A stretch of DNA of 64,000 nt from assembly GCF_013409865.1 (NCBI RefSeq), contig NZ_JACCBM010000001.1, forward strand, positions 3,100,001-3,164,000. The letters run 5' to 3'. This DNA is from Herbiconiux flava (GTDB lineage Bacteria; Actinomycetota; Actinomycetes; Actinomycetales; Microbacteriaceae). The notes beneath the pieces are model-generated. The model was given only the letters and a program-made list of their open reading frames with translations, did no database searches and was not told where the DNA came from. Every line of letters begins with the position of its first letter. Within the stretch, counting starts at the first letter, position 1. Below, piece by piece: positions 8,279 to 16,917 of the stretch. The position numbers and the translations under genes were made by a program.

Positions 8279-9367
8279 TCACCTTCCCGTGTGCGCGGTG
8301 ATGTTCTTCGTGAGCTTCAGGAATCCGAGGATGAAACCGAGGCCCCAGCTGAAATGGATGCACGGCAAGACTACGAGAAACCAGGCTCCTGCGCGTGCGC
8401 CCTGGCTGCGCGCCGCGCCGAGGGCCGCGACCGCGACGAAGACGAGGTAGACGAGCGGCACGACGAAGCCCGCGGTCAGGATCGCGCCGGTGGTGCGAGC
8501 CGCGTCGTCGCCCGCGACCGCGAGCGTGACGAGCCCGGAGACGCCGAGCAGGAAGCCGAGCGCCGCGGCCGTGACCATGACGGGCGGCACGAAGTACTTC
8601 AAGGCGTTCGCCGTGAAGAAGCGGCGGGCGAGCTCGCCGCGCCAGAGCCCGGTCGAGAAGAACTGCCGGGCGAGGCGCTCGAGCGAGGGGCGGGGCCGGT
8701 AGGTCACCACGAGCCGGGGCGTGAACCAGACCGTGCCGCCCGCCTCGCGGAGGCGCCGGTTGAGCTCCCAGTCCTGGCCGCGGCGGATGTCCTCGTTGAA
8801 GAGGCCGACCTTCGTCAGCCAGGCGCGCTGGAACACCCCGAGGTAGACGGTCTCGGCCGGCCCCTCGACGCCGCCGACGTGATGCGCGCCCCCGCCGAGG
8901 CCGGCCTTGGAGCCGTAGGCGTGGGCCACCGCGCGCTCGAAGGCGGTGGTGCCCTCGGCCTGCATGATGCCGCCGACGTTCGCCGCATCGGTGCGCACGA
9001 GCGCCTCGACCGCGATCCGGGTGTAGTCGCGCGGCAGCAGCGAGTGGGCGTCGACGCGCACCACGACGGGGTAGCGCGAGGCGCCGATGGCGACGTTCAG
9101 CCCGCTGGGGGTCGACCCGGTGGGGTTCTCGATCACCCGGATGCGCGGGTCGACCGCGGAGAGCCGCTCCACCAGCTCGGTCGTCCCGTCGATCGAGGGG
9201 CCGAGGGCGACGATGACGTCGAAAGGCCCGGTGTAGTCCTGGTCGAGCAGGCTCGCGATGGCGGCCTCCACGTGGGTGACCTCGTTCAGCACGGGCATGA
9301 CGTAGGAGACGCCCGGCAGCCCGGGGTCGGCGTGCTCGGGCGCTGGCGGGCCAGAGAGGTCGGTCAT
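8279..9367 (-). CDS. Family 2 glycosyltransferase with C-terminal membrane helices
   Basis: The 362-residue protein begins with a GT-A domain: VSYVMPVLNEV at residue 20, then VVVRVDAHSLLP as the DXD-equivalent (VDAH), then RRGQDWELNRRLREAGG carrying the (Q/R)DWE acceptor/catalytic motif. Three or four hydrophobic helices occupy about residues 255-355. It is first in a same-strand series with the CDP-alcohol transferase, a second GT2 and the TagB-like enzyme. The organisation resembles succinoglycan/ExoA-type glycosyltransferases, but the sugar is unknown. Confidence 0.87.
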   Translation of the reverse strand: MTDLSGPPAPEHADPGLPGVSYVMPVLNEVTHVEAAIASLLDQDYTGPFDVIVALGPSIDGTTELVERLSAVDPRIRVIENPTGSTPSGLNVAIGASRYPVVVRVDAHSLLPRDYTRIAVEALVRTDAANVGGIMQAEGTTAFERAVAHAYGSKAGLGGGAHHVGGVEGPAETVYLGVFQRAWLTKVGLFNEDIRRGQDWELNRRLREAGGTVWFTPRLVVTYRPRPSLERLARQFFSTGLWRGELARRFFTANALKYFVPPVMVTAAALGFLLGVSGLVTLAVAGDDAARTTGAILTAGFVVPLVYLVFVAVAALGAARSQGARAGAWFLVVLPCIHFSWGLGFILGFLKLTKNITAHTGR

Positions 9368-9494
9368 CGCATCCGCTCGTCGATCGTGGTGCTGGTCGTG
9401 CCGCCCGGGACGACGGAAGGCCCGCCGCCGCTGGAGTGCGACGACGAGCCTATCAGCCGGGTGATCCCGGGCTCGGGACGGTGCAGGGGATGCC

Positions 9495-11177
9495 CTAGCC
9501 GGCGAGTTCGCCGAGGGTGACGTCGACCGTCTGCGACTTGCCGTCGCGGAGGAAGGTCAGCTCGGCGCTGCCGCCCGCGGGCTGCGTGCGCACCAGCGCC
9601 GTGAGGTCGATGGAGTCGGTGACCGGCTGGCCGTTGAACGCGGTGACGATGTCGCCCGCCTTCAAGCCCGCGGCCTCGGCGGCCCCACCGGAGCTGACGG
9701 AGTCGATGTAGGCGCCGCCCTGCGTGCTGTTCGGCTGCGAGGCCGCGTCGGCGACGGAGGCGCCGAGCAGGCCGTGGGTGGCCTTGCCGTTGTCGATGAT
9801 CTCACCGGTGACGCGCTTGACGAGATTCGCCGGGATGGAGAAGCCCACGCCGATGTTGCCCGACTGGCCGCCGCTCTCGCTGCCGGAGCCGGCACTCGCG
9901 ATCGCCACGTTGATGCCGATCAGCTCGCCCTTGTCGTTCAGCAGCGCGCCGCCGGAGTTGCCGGGGTTGATCGCCGCGTCGGTCTGGATGACCGAGAGCG
10001 AGATGGACTGCTGCTGGGTGGGGGCCTGCTGCTCCTGCTGCGGGTCCTGGCCCGGCAGGTCGAAGTTCCAGAAGTCGTACGGGCCCTGCTCGCCCTGGTC
10101 GGGGCTCGGGTTCGTCTCGGTGTCCTCGGGAGCGGCGGAGGAGGCGACCGTGATGCTGCGGTTCAGCGCGCTCACGATGCCGTTGGTGACGGTGCCGTTC
10201 AGCCCCAGCGGGGAGCCGATGGCCACGGTCTGGTCGCCGACCTCGAGCTCGGACGAGTCGGCGAACTCGATCGGGGTGAGGTTCTTCGCGTCGGTGAGCT
10301 TGATCACGGCGAGGTCGGCGACCGGGTCGGTGCCGACGACGGTGGCATTGTAGATCGTGCCGTCGTTCGCCTGCGCCTTGATCTCGGCGCTGCCGGTCGC
10401 GCCGTCGAGCGTGACCACGTGGGTGTTCGTCACGACGTAGCCGTCGGCGGTGAGCACGACGCCCGAGCCGGTTCCCGCAGCGCTGTCGCCCGAGGCCGAG
10501 ATCGTGACGACCGAGGGCGAGGCCTTGGCCGCGACCGCGGTGACGAGGTTCGCGTCGTCGGGGTCGTTCACCGTGATGCTGGTGGGGCTCGAGGCCGAGT
10601 TCGACGAGGTGCCGTCGTTCTGGCTGACGACGAGGGCGGTGACGCCGGCGCCCGAGGCGCCGCCGATCAGGGCGCCGATGGCGAGGGCCGCGATCAGTGC
10701 GGGGCCGCCGCGGCGCTTCTTCGGTGCCTTGGTCGCCTTGTTCTGGTCGGCGTAGGCGCCGGAGGCGGCGTACATCGCCGAGTTGAAGTTCGGGTCGTGC
10801 GGAGCCGTGGCGTAGGGCTGCGTGCCGTTCGGCGGGGTTCCGAAGGAGCCGTTGCCGTAGTGGGCGGGCTGCACGGGCTGGCCCTGGGGGGCCGGGTAGG
10901 CGGGGCCGGCGGGCGGCGTGAAGGCGGTGGGCTGCTGCTGCGGGGCCGGGTGCTGCTGGGGAGCCTGCTGGTGCGGGGCCTGGTGCTGCTGCGCGTCGTA
11001 CGGCGGGAGCGGGGTGGTGGCCTGCGTCGGGTTCGGCGACTGTGCTGGGGTGATGGGAGGGACGACGGCTGTCGTGTCGTCGTGGTGCGCGGGCGCCGTC
11101 TCCGAGGCCGGAGCGTCGTGCTTCGGCTGCTGGTCGTCGGCCGGAATGCCCTCGGGGTTCTCGGTGCTCTCTGACAT
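9495..11177 (-). CDS. Membrane-anchored HtrA/DegP-type serine protease with PDZ domain
   Basis: 560 residues. Residues 1-155 are a cytoplasmic tail rich in Pro, Gln and Ala. A membrane helix spans about 159-185. The trypsin-like domain faces outside, with catalytic H253 (NTHVV), D288 (VADLAV) and S408 (GNSGG). A PDZ domain closes the protein (about 455-555). An acidic, Gln-rich insertion at about 350-392 lies in the protease domain. ATG 11177 is chosen because AAGGAG precedes it by about 8 bases; an in-frame start at 11195 lacks this. The family degrades or refolds damaged envelope proteins. It is separate from the tatB region, where actinobacteria often keep an htrA. Confidence 0.93.
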   Translation of the reverse strand: MSESTENPEGIPADDQQPKHDAPASETAPAHHDDTTAVVPPITPAQSPNPTQATTPLPPYDAQQHQAPHQQAPQQHPAPQQQPTAFTPPAGPAYPAPQGQPVQPAHYGNGSFGTPPNGTQPYATAPHDPNFNSAMYAASGAYADQNKATKAPKKRRGGPALIAALAIGALIGGASGAGVTALVVSQNDGTSSNSASSPTSITVNDPDDANLVTAVAAKASPSVVTISASGDSAAGTGSGVVLTADGYVVTNTHVVTLDGATGSAEIKAQANDGTIYNATVVGTDPVADLAVIKLTDAKNLTPIEFADSSELEVGDQTVAIGSPLGLNGTVTNGIVSALNRSITVASSAAPEDTETNPSPDQGEQGPYDFWNFDLPGQDPQQEQQAPTQQQSISLSVIQTDAAINPGNSGGALLNDKGELIGINVAIASAGSGSESGGQSGNIGVGFSIPANLVKRVTGEIIDNGKATHGLLGASVADAASQPNSTQGGAYIDSVSSGGAAEAAGLKAGDIVTAFNGQPVTDSIDLTALVRTQPAGGSAELTFLRDGKSQTVDVTLGELAG

Positions 11178-11342
11178 GTGGGGTGCTCCTTCCAAGCACT
11201 AGCTAGCATCCTCACCCAAACTGGGCGTTCTCTATGACCAGGCTGTACGCAGACTGCCGTGTGCTTATGACGACCCTAGGAAGCCCGTCCGGCCGCTGAT
11301 CGAGCATCCCCCTCCCGGCCCGGAACGGCATCCCCGTGACGG

Positions 11343-11348
11343 TAGGTT
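11343..11348 (+). promoter_or_regulatory. Leaderless -10 element of the aminotransferase gene
   Basis: TAGGTT ends 6 bases before ATG 11355. The intervening bases CTAAGG could also act weakly as a ribosome site, so leaderless initiation is likely but not certain. Confidence 0.45.
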
Positions 11349-11354
11349 CTAAGG

Positions 11355-12548
11355 ATGACCCTCACCGGATCCTGGCAGCGCACCGCCCGAGGTGCCGGAC
11401 TCCTGGCCCCCGACGGCCGGATCGCCTCGACCATCTTCGCCGAGATGAGCGCCCTCGCCGCCTCGACCGGCGCGATCAACCTGGGCCAGGGCTTCCCCGA
11501 CGAGGACGGCCCGGCCGACGTGCTCGAGGCCGCCCGCCGCGCCATCGCCGACGGGGTGAACCAGTACCCGCCGGGGCCCGGGATGCCGGTGCTGCGCGAG
11601 GCGGTCGCCGCCCACCAGGAGCGCTTCTACGGGCTGCCGGTCGACCCCGCCGAGGTGCTCGTCACCGCGGGGGCGACCGAGGGCCTGGCCGCGACCATCC
11701 TGGCGCTCGTCGACGACGGCGACGAAGTCGTCACGCTCGAGCCCTTCTACGACGCCTACGGAGGCCTGATCGCCCTGGCCCGCGGCCGCCACGTCACGGT
11801 GCCGCTGCGTGGACACGACTTCCTGCCCGACCACGACGAGCTGCGGGCGGCCGTGACAGACCGCACCAAGGTCATCCTGATCAACAACCCGCACAACCCC
11901 ACCGGCACCGTGCTGCCGCTCGAGACGCTCGAGCTGATCGTCGAGCTGGCGCACGAGCACGACGCGATCATCGTCACCGACGAGGTCTACGAGCACCTCG
12001 TCTTCGACGCCCCGCACCTTCCCGTGGCGTCGCTGCCGGGCGCGCGCGAGCGCACCGTCACCATCTCCTCGGCCGGCAAGACCTTCAGCGTCACCGGGTG
12101 GAAGATCGGCTGGATCGTCGCCCCGCGCGAGATCGTCACCGCGATCCTCGCCGTGAAGCAGTTCCTCACCTTCGTCAACGGCGCCCCGTTCCAGCCGGCG
12201 GTCGCGGTCGGGCTCGGGCTCGGCGACGACTTCTTCACGGGCATCGCCTCGACGCTGAAGACCAAGCGCGACCTGCTCTCCCAGGGCCTCGTCAAGGCCG
12301 GCTTCGACGTCTCCTCGCCGCGCGGCACCTACTTCGTCGTCGCCGACGCGGCCCCGCTCGGCTACGCCGACGCGCGGGTGCTGTGCCGCGAGCTCCCGTC
12401 GCTCGCCGGCGTGGTCGGCGTGCCGATCAGCGCGTTCTGCCACGAGGAGCTCGCGGGCGAGTACGCCTCGCTCGTGCGCTTCGCGTTCTGCAAGAAGACC
12501 GAGGTGCTCGAGCGCGCTGCGGCGCAACTGGCCCGGCTGGGGCGGTAA
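11355..12548 (+). CDS. Class I/II PLP aminotransferase (kynurenine/glutamine transaminase-like)
   Basis: 397 residues, fold type I aminotransferase. INLGQGFPDEDGP and YPPGPGMPVLREAV bind substrate and cofactor. NNPHNPTGT and the PLP lysine in SSAGKTFSVTGWKIGW (about residue 238) are present, as is the C-terminal arginine in SLVRFAFCKK. INLGQGFPD and FVNGAPFQPA are more like the kynurenine/glutamine transaminase K and methionine aminotransferase group than aspartate aminotransferase. It ends 4 bases from the convergent nitrilase-family gene; glutamine transaminases and omega-amidases work together in other organisms. A separate DapC gene lies at the right end of the window. Confidence 0.88.
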   Translation: MTLTGSWQRTARGAGLLAPDGRIASTIFAEMSALAASTGAINLGQGFPDEDGPADVLEAARRAIADGVNQYPPGPGMPVLREAVAAHQERFYGLPVDPAEVLVTAGATEGLAATILALVDDGDEVVTLEPFYDAYGGLIALARGRHVTVPLRGHDFLPDHDELRAAVTDRTKVILINNPHNPTGTVLPLETLELIVELAHEHDAIIVTDEVYEHLVFDAPHLPVASLPGARERTVTISSAGKTFSVTGWKIGWIVAPREIVTAILAVKQFLTFVNGAPFQPAVAVGLGLGDDFFTGIASTLKTKRDLLSQGLVKAGFDVSSPRGTYFVVADAAPLGYADARVLCRELPSLAGVVGVPISAFCHEELAGEYASLVRFAFCKKTEVLERAAAQLARLGR

Positions 12549-12552
12549 CCTG

Positions 12553-13365
12553 CTAGGCCTTCGGCACGACGCTGAAGCGCCGCAGCGCCAGCGCCGGGTT
12601 CACCCGCCGAACCTCGTCGATGCGGGCCGGGTCGACCCACGCCACCGCCACGTCCTCGCGCTCGCCGAGCGAGGCGATCGTGACGCCCATCGGGTCGACC
12701 ACGAGGCTGGCCCCCACGCCGATCGGCGGTGTCTGGTCGGCGGCCGCGACGTAAATCGTGTTCTCGAGGGCCCGTGCCGTGACGAGGCTGCGCCAGTGCT
12801 GCTCCTTCAGTGGCCCGCGCACCCACTCGGCCGGCACGGCCACGAGGTCGGCCCCGGCGTCGACGAGCCGTCGCGTCACCTCGGGGAAACGGATGTCGTA
12901 GCAGGTCTGCAGCCCGATCGTCACGCCCTGGATGGAGAAGGTCTCGGGCTCGGCGATCTCGCCGATCTCGACCCAATCGCTCTCCCGGGCGCCGAAGGCG
13001 TCGTAGAGGTGCAGCTTGCTGTACGTCGCCACGAGTCCGTCGACGGGGTCGATGGCGACGAGGCGGTTGGCGAAGCGCTCCGGATGCGCGGACGTCGCCA
13101 CGAGACCGGCCACCACGTGCACGTCCAGCTCGCGGGCGAGATCGGCGAGGGCCGCCACGAAGGGTCCGTCGACGGGCTGGGCGTGCTCGAGCATCCGCTC
13201 GCCGAGGGGGTCGACGAAGAAGGAGGAGTACTCGGGGAAGACGACGAGCGACGCGCCTCGGTCGGCAGCGCGCCGGGCGAGCCGGGCGATGGTCGCGAGG
13301 TTGGCGTCGACGTCGTCTCCGGGGGCGAACTGCGCGACCGCGACGCCGAAACCGGGCGGGGTCAT
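12553..13365 (-). CDS. Nitrilase-superfamily carbon-nitrogen hydrolase (omega-amidase/Nit-like)
   Basis: 270 residues. The Glu-Lys-Cys triad is visible: E in VVFPEYSSFF, K in TYSKLHLYDAFG and C in GLQTCYDIRFPE. The KLHLYDAF and CYDIRFPE forms fit the Nit1/Nit2-like branch, whose Nit2 members hydrolyse alpha-ketoglutaramate. The specific substrate is not proven. I chose ATG 13365; its ATGA overlaps the stop of a 19-codon reading frame (13362-13421), so it is probably translated by coupling. It lies 65 bases after the P450 gene on the same strand and converges with the aminotransferase gene. Confidence 0.85.
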   Translation of the reverse strand: MTPPGFGVAVAQFAPGDDVDANLATIARLARRAADRGASLVVFPEYSSFFVDPLGERMLEHAQPVDGPFVAALADLARELDVHVVAGLVATSAHPERFANRLVAIDPVDGLVATYSKLHLYDAFGARESDWVEIGEIAEPETFSIQGVTIGLQTCYDIRFPEVTRRLVDAGADLVAVPAEWVRGPLKEQHWRSLVTARALENTIYVAAADQTPPIGVGASLVVDPMGVTIASLGEREDVAVAWVDPARIDEVRRVNPALALRRFSVVPKA

Positions 13366-13421
13366 GCTCCGGCCGCCTCGACGCATCGGGCAAGGAGACC
13401 GGGCTTCAGGGCTGCACGCAT
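13362..13421 (-). CDS. Putative 19-residue leaderless leader peptide
   Basis: ATG 13421 is followed by 18 sense codons and TGA (peptide MRAALKPGLLARCVEAAGA). A TAGGGT hexamer ends 6 bases before the ATG, the leaderless spacing seen at many genes here. Its TGA overlaps the hydrolase ATG as ATGA. Together these suggest a translated mini-ORF that couples to the hydrolase. It contains one cysteine and no run of identical amino acids, so classic attenuation is not obvious. It could also be chance. Confidence 0.4.
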   Translation of the reverse strand: MRAALKPGLLARCVEAAGA

Positions 13422-13427
13422 GCCTCG

Positions 13428-13433
13428 ACCCTA
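13428..13433 (-). promoter_or_regulatory. Leaderless -10 built on the P450 stop codon
   Basis: TAGGGT on the minus strand begins with the TAG stop of the P450 gene (13431-13433) and ends 6 bases before ATG 13421. It would start a transcript for the mini-ORF and hydrolase. Confidence 0.4.
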
Positions 13434-14729
13434 CCGCCGGGTGCGTGTGCCCGTCCGGGTGGCGAGGGTGAGGGTGCGGTAGGCCGGGATCAGGGCGCCG
13501 CGCTGGGCCCGGCGGCCCGTGACGGCCAGCGGGGCCTGGGCGTGGGCGTCGAGCACGGCGCCGATGGTGCGCTGGATCTGCGCCATCGCGAGCGGAGCGC
13601 CGAGACAGAAGTGCGCCCCTGCGCCGAACCAGAGCTGCTTGAGCGACGCGGCCGGGTTGCCCACCGGGTCGAAGCGTCCCGCACCCCGGTTCGCGAGGAA
13701 GGTCGCCAGAACGAGGCGGTCTCCCGGATGCACGGCCTCCTCCCCCACGCGCGCCTCCCGTTCGACGCTCCGGAGCATCACCGGCGACGGCGTCGTGACC
13801 CGCAGGCCCTCGCCGATCGCGGCGTCGAGCAGGCTGCGGTCGTGGGCGAGCACGTCGAGCCAGCCGGTGTCGGCGAGGATCGCGACGAGCCGCGGTAGGT
13901 AGGAGACGAGCGTCTCGGTGCCGGTGAGCACGAAGGCGCCGACCGCGCCCATGGCCTCCTCCTCCGAGAGGCCGAGGCCGCGCATCCGGCCGGGGAGGGT
14001 CTCGTGCGGGGTCGGGCGGGAGTCGCCGGCGGTGGTCGCCTCGAGGCCGACGCCGGCCGGCGCCTCACGGTAGGCGCGGCGGGCATGACGGGTCAGCTCG
14101 TCGAGCACCTCGCGCGCCTCGGCGATCTGCGATGGTGTGAAGCGCGGCCGGGCGAGCGAGACGAAGCCGGTGATCGCGGAGACCCGGGCGAAGAGCTCTT
14201 CGCCCATCACGCCGCGGTCGAGGCCCACCAGGCGGCTGATCACCTGCCCGGCGTACTCGCGCACCTCGGCCACGAGGTCGACCTGTCCGCCGGCGACGAG
14301 GCGCTCGGTCAGACGGTCGGCGCCCTCCCCGATGGTCTCCTCGGTCAGCGCGCCCACGAAGGCGGGCGCGAACAGAGGCGCCAGGCGCCGGCGCAGGGCG
14401 GCGTGGTCGGCGCCCTCCATGTTGAGCAGCACCGAGGGGCCGAGCACGGGCGTCCAGAGCTCGGCGGACGATCCGGGGCCGGTCTTGCTGAAGCTCTCGG
14501 TGTCGAGCAGCACGGCCCGCAGCAGGGCGGCGTCGGCGACGATCACGCCGATCCGGGGCACCCGCAGCGTGGGGCGCCTGACCCTCGCGAGCAGCGGGTA
14601 GGCGAGCGGATGCGCGGTGCGCTGCACCCGTTCCTCCCAGCGTCGCTCGGCTCCCGGTGTGACTCCGGGCACGACCGCGGCGAGGTCGGCGATCAGGCGC
14701 AGTTCGCGCTCGGGTTCGGCCGCGTTCAC
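13431..14729 (-). CDS. Cytochrome P450
   Basis: 432 residues, a soluble bacterial P450. The heme-binding loop FGAGAHFCLG places the thiolate ligand at C375. The I-helix reads GAFVLTGTETL with the acid-threonine-type pair shifted to TGTET, and EGLR gives the ExxR motif. The substrate cannot be deduced. The GTG start at 14729 overlaps the TGA of the adenylating enzyme gene (GTGA), which makes a coupled two-gene unit. No ferredoxin or ferredoxin reductase is adjacent, so electrons must come from elsewhere. Confidence 0.92.
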   Translation of the reverse strand: MNAAEPERELRLIADLAAVVPGVTPGAERRWEERVQRTAHPLAYPLLARVRRPTLRVPRIGVIVADAALLRAVLLDTESFSKTGPGSSAELWTPVLGPSVLLNMEGADHAALRRRLAPLFAPAFVGALTEETIGEGADRLTERLVAGGQVDLVAEVREYAGQVISRLVGLDRGVMGEELFARVSAITGFVSLARPRFTPSQIAEAREVLDELTRHARRAYREAPAGVGLEATTAGDSRPTPHETLPGRMRGLGLSEEEAMGAVGAFVLTGTETLVSYLPRLVAILADTGWLDVLAHDRSLLDAAIGEGLRVTTPSPVMLRSVEREARVGEEAVHPGDRLVLATFLANRGAGRFDPVGNPAASLKQLWFGAGAHFCLGAPLAMAQIQRTIGAVLDAHAQAPLAVTGRRAQRGALIPAYRTLTLATRTGTRTRR

Positions 14730-16069
14730 GGCGACTCCCGGACGATGCGGCGCACCTTGACGGCCGGGTCGCGCGGCGTCCACGGGTCGTGGACGATCTC
14801 GGCCGAGCATCCGGCCGCCTCGAACAGCGCGTGCAGCGCCCGGTCGACACTCTGTCGCGCGGCGGCGGCAGCCGGCTCGGTCTTCGCCCCGGGTTCGAGG
14901 GCGAGGGCGACGTGCACCGCGGTGCCGCGCTGGGTGACGCGCCAGTCCGCGAAGTCGGCCGACTCGAGTGCCAGGGCTTGCCGCAGCACGTCGGGGAACA
15001 CGTCGACGAGTCGCGAGCCGTCGCTCGACGGCAGGCGCAGCACGGCGTCGGCCCGGCCGTCGATCCCGGCCACGACGGTGGTGACCCGCCCGCAGGCGCA
15101 GCGTTCCGGCGCGCGCGGATCGACCCGCACGACGTCGTCGAGCCGGTACCGCGCGATGATCTGCGTACGCCGCTCGAGGTCGGTGACCACGGGCACGAAC
15201 CGCGTGCGCTCGGCGTCGAGCCACTCCCGGTCGAACCGCACGGTCTCCTCGGCGAGATGGAGCGCGCCCGCCTCGCACGGCAGGCCGAGCATCCCCTCGG
15301 TCGCCTGGTAGACCTGCCGCGGCCGCACGCCCCACGCCGCCTCGATGCGCTCTGCGCTCTCGGGGTCGAGCACCTCGGCCACTGACACGACGAGTCGTGG
15401 CGCCCCGATGCCCGCGTCGGCCGACGCCCGGGCGAGCGCCTCGAGAACGGATGCCGGCCCCACCAGCACCGTCACCTCCCCCGCACCGGCCAGACGCCGC
15501 ACGAGCCCGTCGAACGGCTCCGTGAGGTCGAAGAACGCGAACCGCACCCGCGAGCTCGCCACGGACTCGTAGAGTCCGCCGCCCGCCCGCAGGAAGAACG
15601 CGATGGTGACGGGAGGCCGCCACGGCGTGAGGAGCTGCCGCACGGCGGCCCGGTCGAGGACGCGGGCGAGCACGGTGCCGGCCCAGAGCATCCGTTCGCG
15701 GGGGCTGACGAGGAAGGCACCACGCCGCCCCGAGGTGCCGCTGGACAGCCCGACGGTGAGGTCGCCTGCGACCGTCGGCGTGAAGTCGCGCGAGCGCTCG
15801 GCGGCCTGCGCCGCGGCGAGCGCCTCGGTCAGCCGGACCCCGCGGGTGTTCATCGCGTCGAAGTGCTCGAGCAGAACGGCCTTGTCGGTGATCGGGAAGT
15901 CGCGGGCTCGGCGGCCGGCCCAGTACGGGGCATGGCGGGCACGGCGGATGAATGCGTGCATCCGCCGTCGCTGCCAGGCCTCGAGTTGGCGCCGGCTGCG
16001 GAAGCGGTACCCCCACCGCGCCCGCACGAAGCGCGCGACGAGGAGTGCTCGCAGCATCCCCTCGCTCAT
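14726..16069 (-). CDS. PaaK/F390-synthetase-like adenylate-forming enzyme
   Basis: 447 residues. SSGTSGRRG at residues 109-117 is the phosphate-binding loop of adenylate-forming enzymes. YQATEGMLG near residue 275 is the adenine/acid-binding motif, and RYRLDDVVRVDPRAPERCACGR resembles the PaaK-type 'GD' region with its CxCGR. No carrier-protein domain is attached. The group activates an (often aromatic) carboxylic acid as acyl-AMP; the substrate is unknown. ATG 16069 is chosen because GGGAGG stands about 5 bases upstream. It is coupled to the P450 gene, so the acid may be activated and then oxidised, or the reverse. Confidence 0.8.
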   Translation of the reverse strand: MSEGMLRALLVARFVRARWGYRFRSRRQLEAWQRRRMHAFIRRARHAPYWAGRRARDFPITDKAVLLEHFDAMNTRGVRLTEALAAAQAAERSRDFTPTVAGDLTVGLSSGTSGRRGAFLVSPRERMLWAGTVLARVLDRAAVRQLLTPWRPPVTIAFFLRAGGGLYESVASSRVRFAFFDLTEPFDGLVRRLAGAGEVTVLVGPASVLEALARASADAGIGAPRLVVSVAEVLDPESAERIEAAWGVRPRQVYQATEGMLGLPCEAGALHLAEETVRFDREWLDAERTRFVPVVTDLERRTQIIARYRLDDVVRVDPRAPERCACGRVTTVVAGIDGRADAVLRLPSSDGSRLVDVFPDVLRQALALESADFADWRVTQRGTAVHVALALEPGAKTEPAAAAARQSVDRALHALFEAAGCSAEIVHDPWTPRDPAVKVRRIVRESP

Positions 16070-16160
16070 CGACCCTCCCATCCCGACAGGATACGCAGGC
16101 CCCCGCCGGCCGACCCGGCGCCGCACTCGGTGCGGTGGAACCGAAGGGCGGTGCTGCTCC

Positions 16161-16166
16161 TAGACT
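16161..16166 (+). promoter_or_regulatory. Leaderless -10 element of the GAP-family gene
   Basis: TAGACT ends 6 bases before ATG 16173, with no Shine-Dalgarno between. The adenylating enzyme gene starts divergently about 100 bases away. Confidence 0.5.
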
Positions 16167-16172
16167 GGCCGC

Positions 16173-16910
16173 ATGGCGGCGATCATCGGGCATCTTCTGC
16201 CGCTCGCGCTCGGGGTGGCGCTCAGCTCGGTGCCGATCGTGGTGATGGTGCTGATCCTGCTGTCACCGCGCAGCCGCTGGTCGGCACTGGCCTACCTGAT
16301 CGGCGCCGTCGTCGGGCTCGCCGGGCTGACGACGCTGTTCGCGGTGGTCGCGTCGCTCTTGCCGCCGGTGCAGCCGGCCGAGCCGAACCCGCTGATCGCG
16401 ACCATCGAGCTCGTGATCGGCGCGGCGCTGCTCGCCCTGGCGGCCCTGCGCTTCGGCCGCGCGCGCTCCCGCGCCAGGGCCCGCCGCGCCGCCGCCCCCG
16501 TCGCAGCCGGTGCCGAAGCCGCCGTCGCCGCTGACGCCATCGCCGACGCGGCCGCTCCGCCCGCCTGGATGACCCGCCTCACCTCGCTCGGCCCGCTGCC
16601 CTCCCTCGGGGTCGGCTTCGTGCTGATGCTGCGGCCGAAGAACCTCCTGCTCACCCTCGCCGCGGGCGTCGCCATCGCAGCAGGCGGGGCCCCGCTCGCC
16701 GACGAGGTCGGGGCGGGCGCCGTGTTCGTGGTGCTCGGCATCTCGACGCTGGCGGTGCCGATCCTGTTCGCACTGATCGACCCCTCCCGCACCCTCGGCC
16801 CGCTGCGCGAGCTCCGCGACTGGATCGCCAGGAACAGCTCCACCGTGACCACCGTCGTCCTCGTGGTGCTCGGCACCGTCGTCGTCGGAAGCGGCCTCGC
16901 CCGCTTCTGA
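16173..16910 (+). CDS. GAP-family (SAP-like) six-helix membrane protein
   Basis: 245 residues with about six membrane helices. The N-terminal pair reads HLLPLALGVALSSVPIV. A long Ala/Arg-rich cytoplasmic loop (about 92-130) follows, then LGVGFVLMLRPKNLLLTLAA, the second-half signature of the GAP family. A mycobacterial relative (Sap) is linked to export of sulfolipid or glycopeptidolipid; the cargo here is unknown. It stands divergent to the adenylating enzyme/P450 unit, so a link to their product is possible but unproven. Confidence 0.8.
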   Translation: MAAIIGHLLPLALGVALSSVPIVVMVLILLSPRSRWSALAYLIGAVVGLAGLTTLFAVVASLLPPVQPAEPNPLIATIELVIGAALLALAALRFGRARSRARARRAAAPVAAGAEAAVAADAIADAAAPPAWMTRLTSLGPLPSLGVGFVLMLRPKNLLLTLAAGVAIAAGGAPLADEVGAGAVFVVLGISTLAVPILFALIDPSRTLGPLRELRDWIARNSSTVTTVVLVVLGTVVVGSGLARF

Positions 16911-16917
16911 GACGGGC

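Noticed and set aside
9774-11174. Long Gly/Val/Arg-rich frame on the plus strand over htrA
   Set aside because: Antisense shadow of the HtrA gene; the minus-strand frame has the complete protease triad and PDZ.
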